Below, one piece after another: positions 63,861 through 64,000 of a stretch of 64,000 nucleotides of DNA. Position 1 is the stretch's first letter; each line of letters opens with the position of its first letter. A program made the position numbers and the translations under genes. The notes under the pieces are model-generated. The model searched no databases. It was given only the letters and a program-made list of their open reading frames with translations, and had not been told where the DNA came from. This DNA comes from Rhizobiaceae bacterium (GTDB lineage: Bacteria; Pseudomonadota; Alphaproteobacteria; Rhizobiales; Rhizobiaceae), in the NCBI GenBank assembly GCA_017643495.1, contig JAEPNK010000002.1:62001-126000 (forward strand), given 5' to 3'.

Positions 63861-64000
63861 TCAGCCACCTTTCATTGTGGCAGCAACTTCAGCAGCAAAA
63901 TCTTCTTCTTCTTTCTCAATTCCCTCACCAAGCGCAAGACGCACGAAACCTTTCATGGTGATTGGTGCGCCAACGGAACCTTCGGCTTCCTTGAGTGCCT
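63861..64000 (-). CDS. tsf: elongation factor Ts, C-terminal fragment
   Basis: Only the last about 45 codons are inside the window, the rest lies past its right edge. The reading ...[20 protein letters not shown]... ends in AATMKGG before the TGA at 63861, matching the EF-Ts C-terminus (EF-Tu nucleotide exchange factor). rpsB would normally precede it outside the window. Truncation is due to the window, not the gene. Confidence 0.9.
   Translation of the reverse strand, partial: ALKEAEGSVGAPITMKGFVRLALGEGIEKEEEDFAAEVAATMKGG

Overview
The window reads as a chromosomal segment of an alphaproteobacterium, most likely of the order Hyphomicrobiales (Rhizobiales). The support is gene order: lpdA-lipA-coq10, then a bifunctional ispDF, dusB-ntrBC-ntrYX-trkA-trkH-hfq-hflX-mazG, rlpA-dacF-tmk-holB-metG-tatD, lexA/comEC/gltX/gltA, and tsf-pyrH-frr-uppS-cdsA-rseP-bamA-lpxD-fabZ-lpxA-lpxI-lpxB. 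A phosphatidylcholine synthase (Pcs), a GAAC-N7-GAAC SOS box ahead of lexA and an LpxI-type lipid A enzyme agree with this. Base composition is only moderately GC-rich by eye. Several genes appear to start with TTG or GTG. I see no insertion sequence, prophage, CRISPR array, rRNA or plasmid origin. Coding density is high, and the dehydrogenase/TetR, LysR/flavin reductase/MFS, type I secretion and nucleoside-type ABC blocks are the accessory parts.

Layout. 1-4.3 kb (+): lipoamide dehydrogenase and lipoate synthesis with two small envelope proteins, a CoQ-binding START protein and a DUF924 protein. 4.3-6.0 kb (-): cinA and ispDF. 6.1-19.4 kb (+): dusB, the NtrBC and NtrYX two-component systems, the TrkA/TrkH potassium system, Hfq, HflX and a nitronate monooxygenase. 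19.4-24.0 kb: mazG, a secreted zincin-like DUF922 protein, an MFS transporter, an FMN reductase and a divergent LysR regulator. 24.2-31.6 kb (-): a housekeeping block running from rlpA down to a PhnP-like hydrolase. 31.8-36.7 kb (-): a complete type I secretion apparatus without an adjacent substrate. 36.9-38.6 kb: a zinc-type dehydrogenase/quinone reductase divergent from a TetR regulator with two visible operators. 38.7 kb: tRNA-Ser(UGA). 38.9-44.4 kb (-): a BMP-family ABC importer linked to pcs. 44.5-47.1 kb (+): a UbiH-type hydroxylase, HspQ and LexA. 47.0-49.3 kb (-): ComEC. 49.5-52.4 kb (+): gltX and gltA. 52.5-64.0 kb (-): lipid A and outer-membrane biogenesis genes together with translation genes, ending in a truncated tsf.

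How the genes work together. The right-hand block couples the end of translation (EF-Ts, Frr) and UMP supply (PyrH) to envelope building: UppS and CdsA make lipid carriers and CDP-diacylglycerol, RseP is a site-2 protease, BamA inserts outer-membrane proteins, and LpxD/FabZ/LpxA/LpxI/LpxB build lipid A. CDP-diacylglycerol from CdsA would also feed Pcs. NtrBC and NtrYX would sense nitrogen and redox state and are followed directly by potassium uptake genes.

The most unusual signal is in NtrC. Its AAA+ domain has lost the GAFTGA loop needed to engage sigma-54, and the Walker B aspartate is replaced by glutamine. The paired NtrX also lacks GAFTGA but keeps Walker B. Other points worth checking are alternating TGCAAC/GTTGCA half-sites before ntrY, a perfect hairpin near the predicted 5' end of hfq mRNA, twin 18-bp operators between the dehydrogenase and tetR, a three-palindrome region before the secretion operon, and a 20-bp overlap of the lexA and comEC 3' ends. 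Nothing here amounts to a clearly undescribed multi-gene system.
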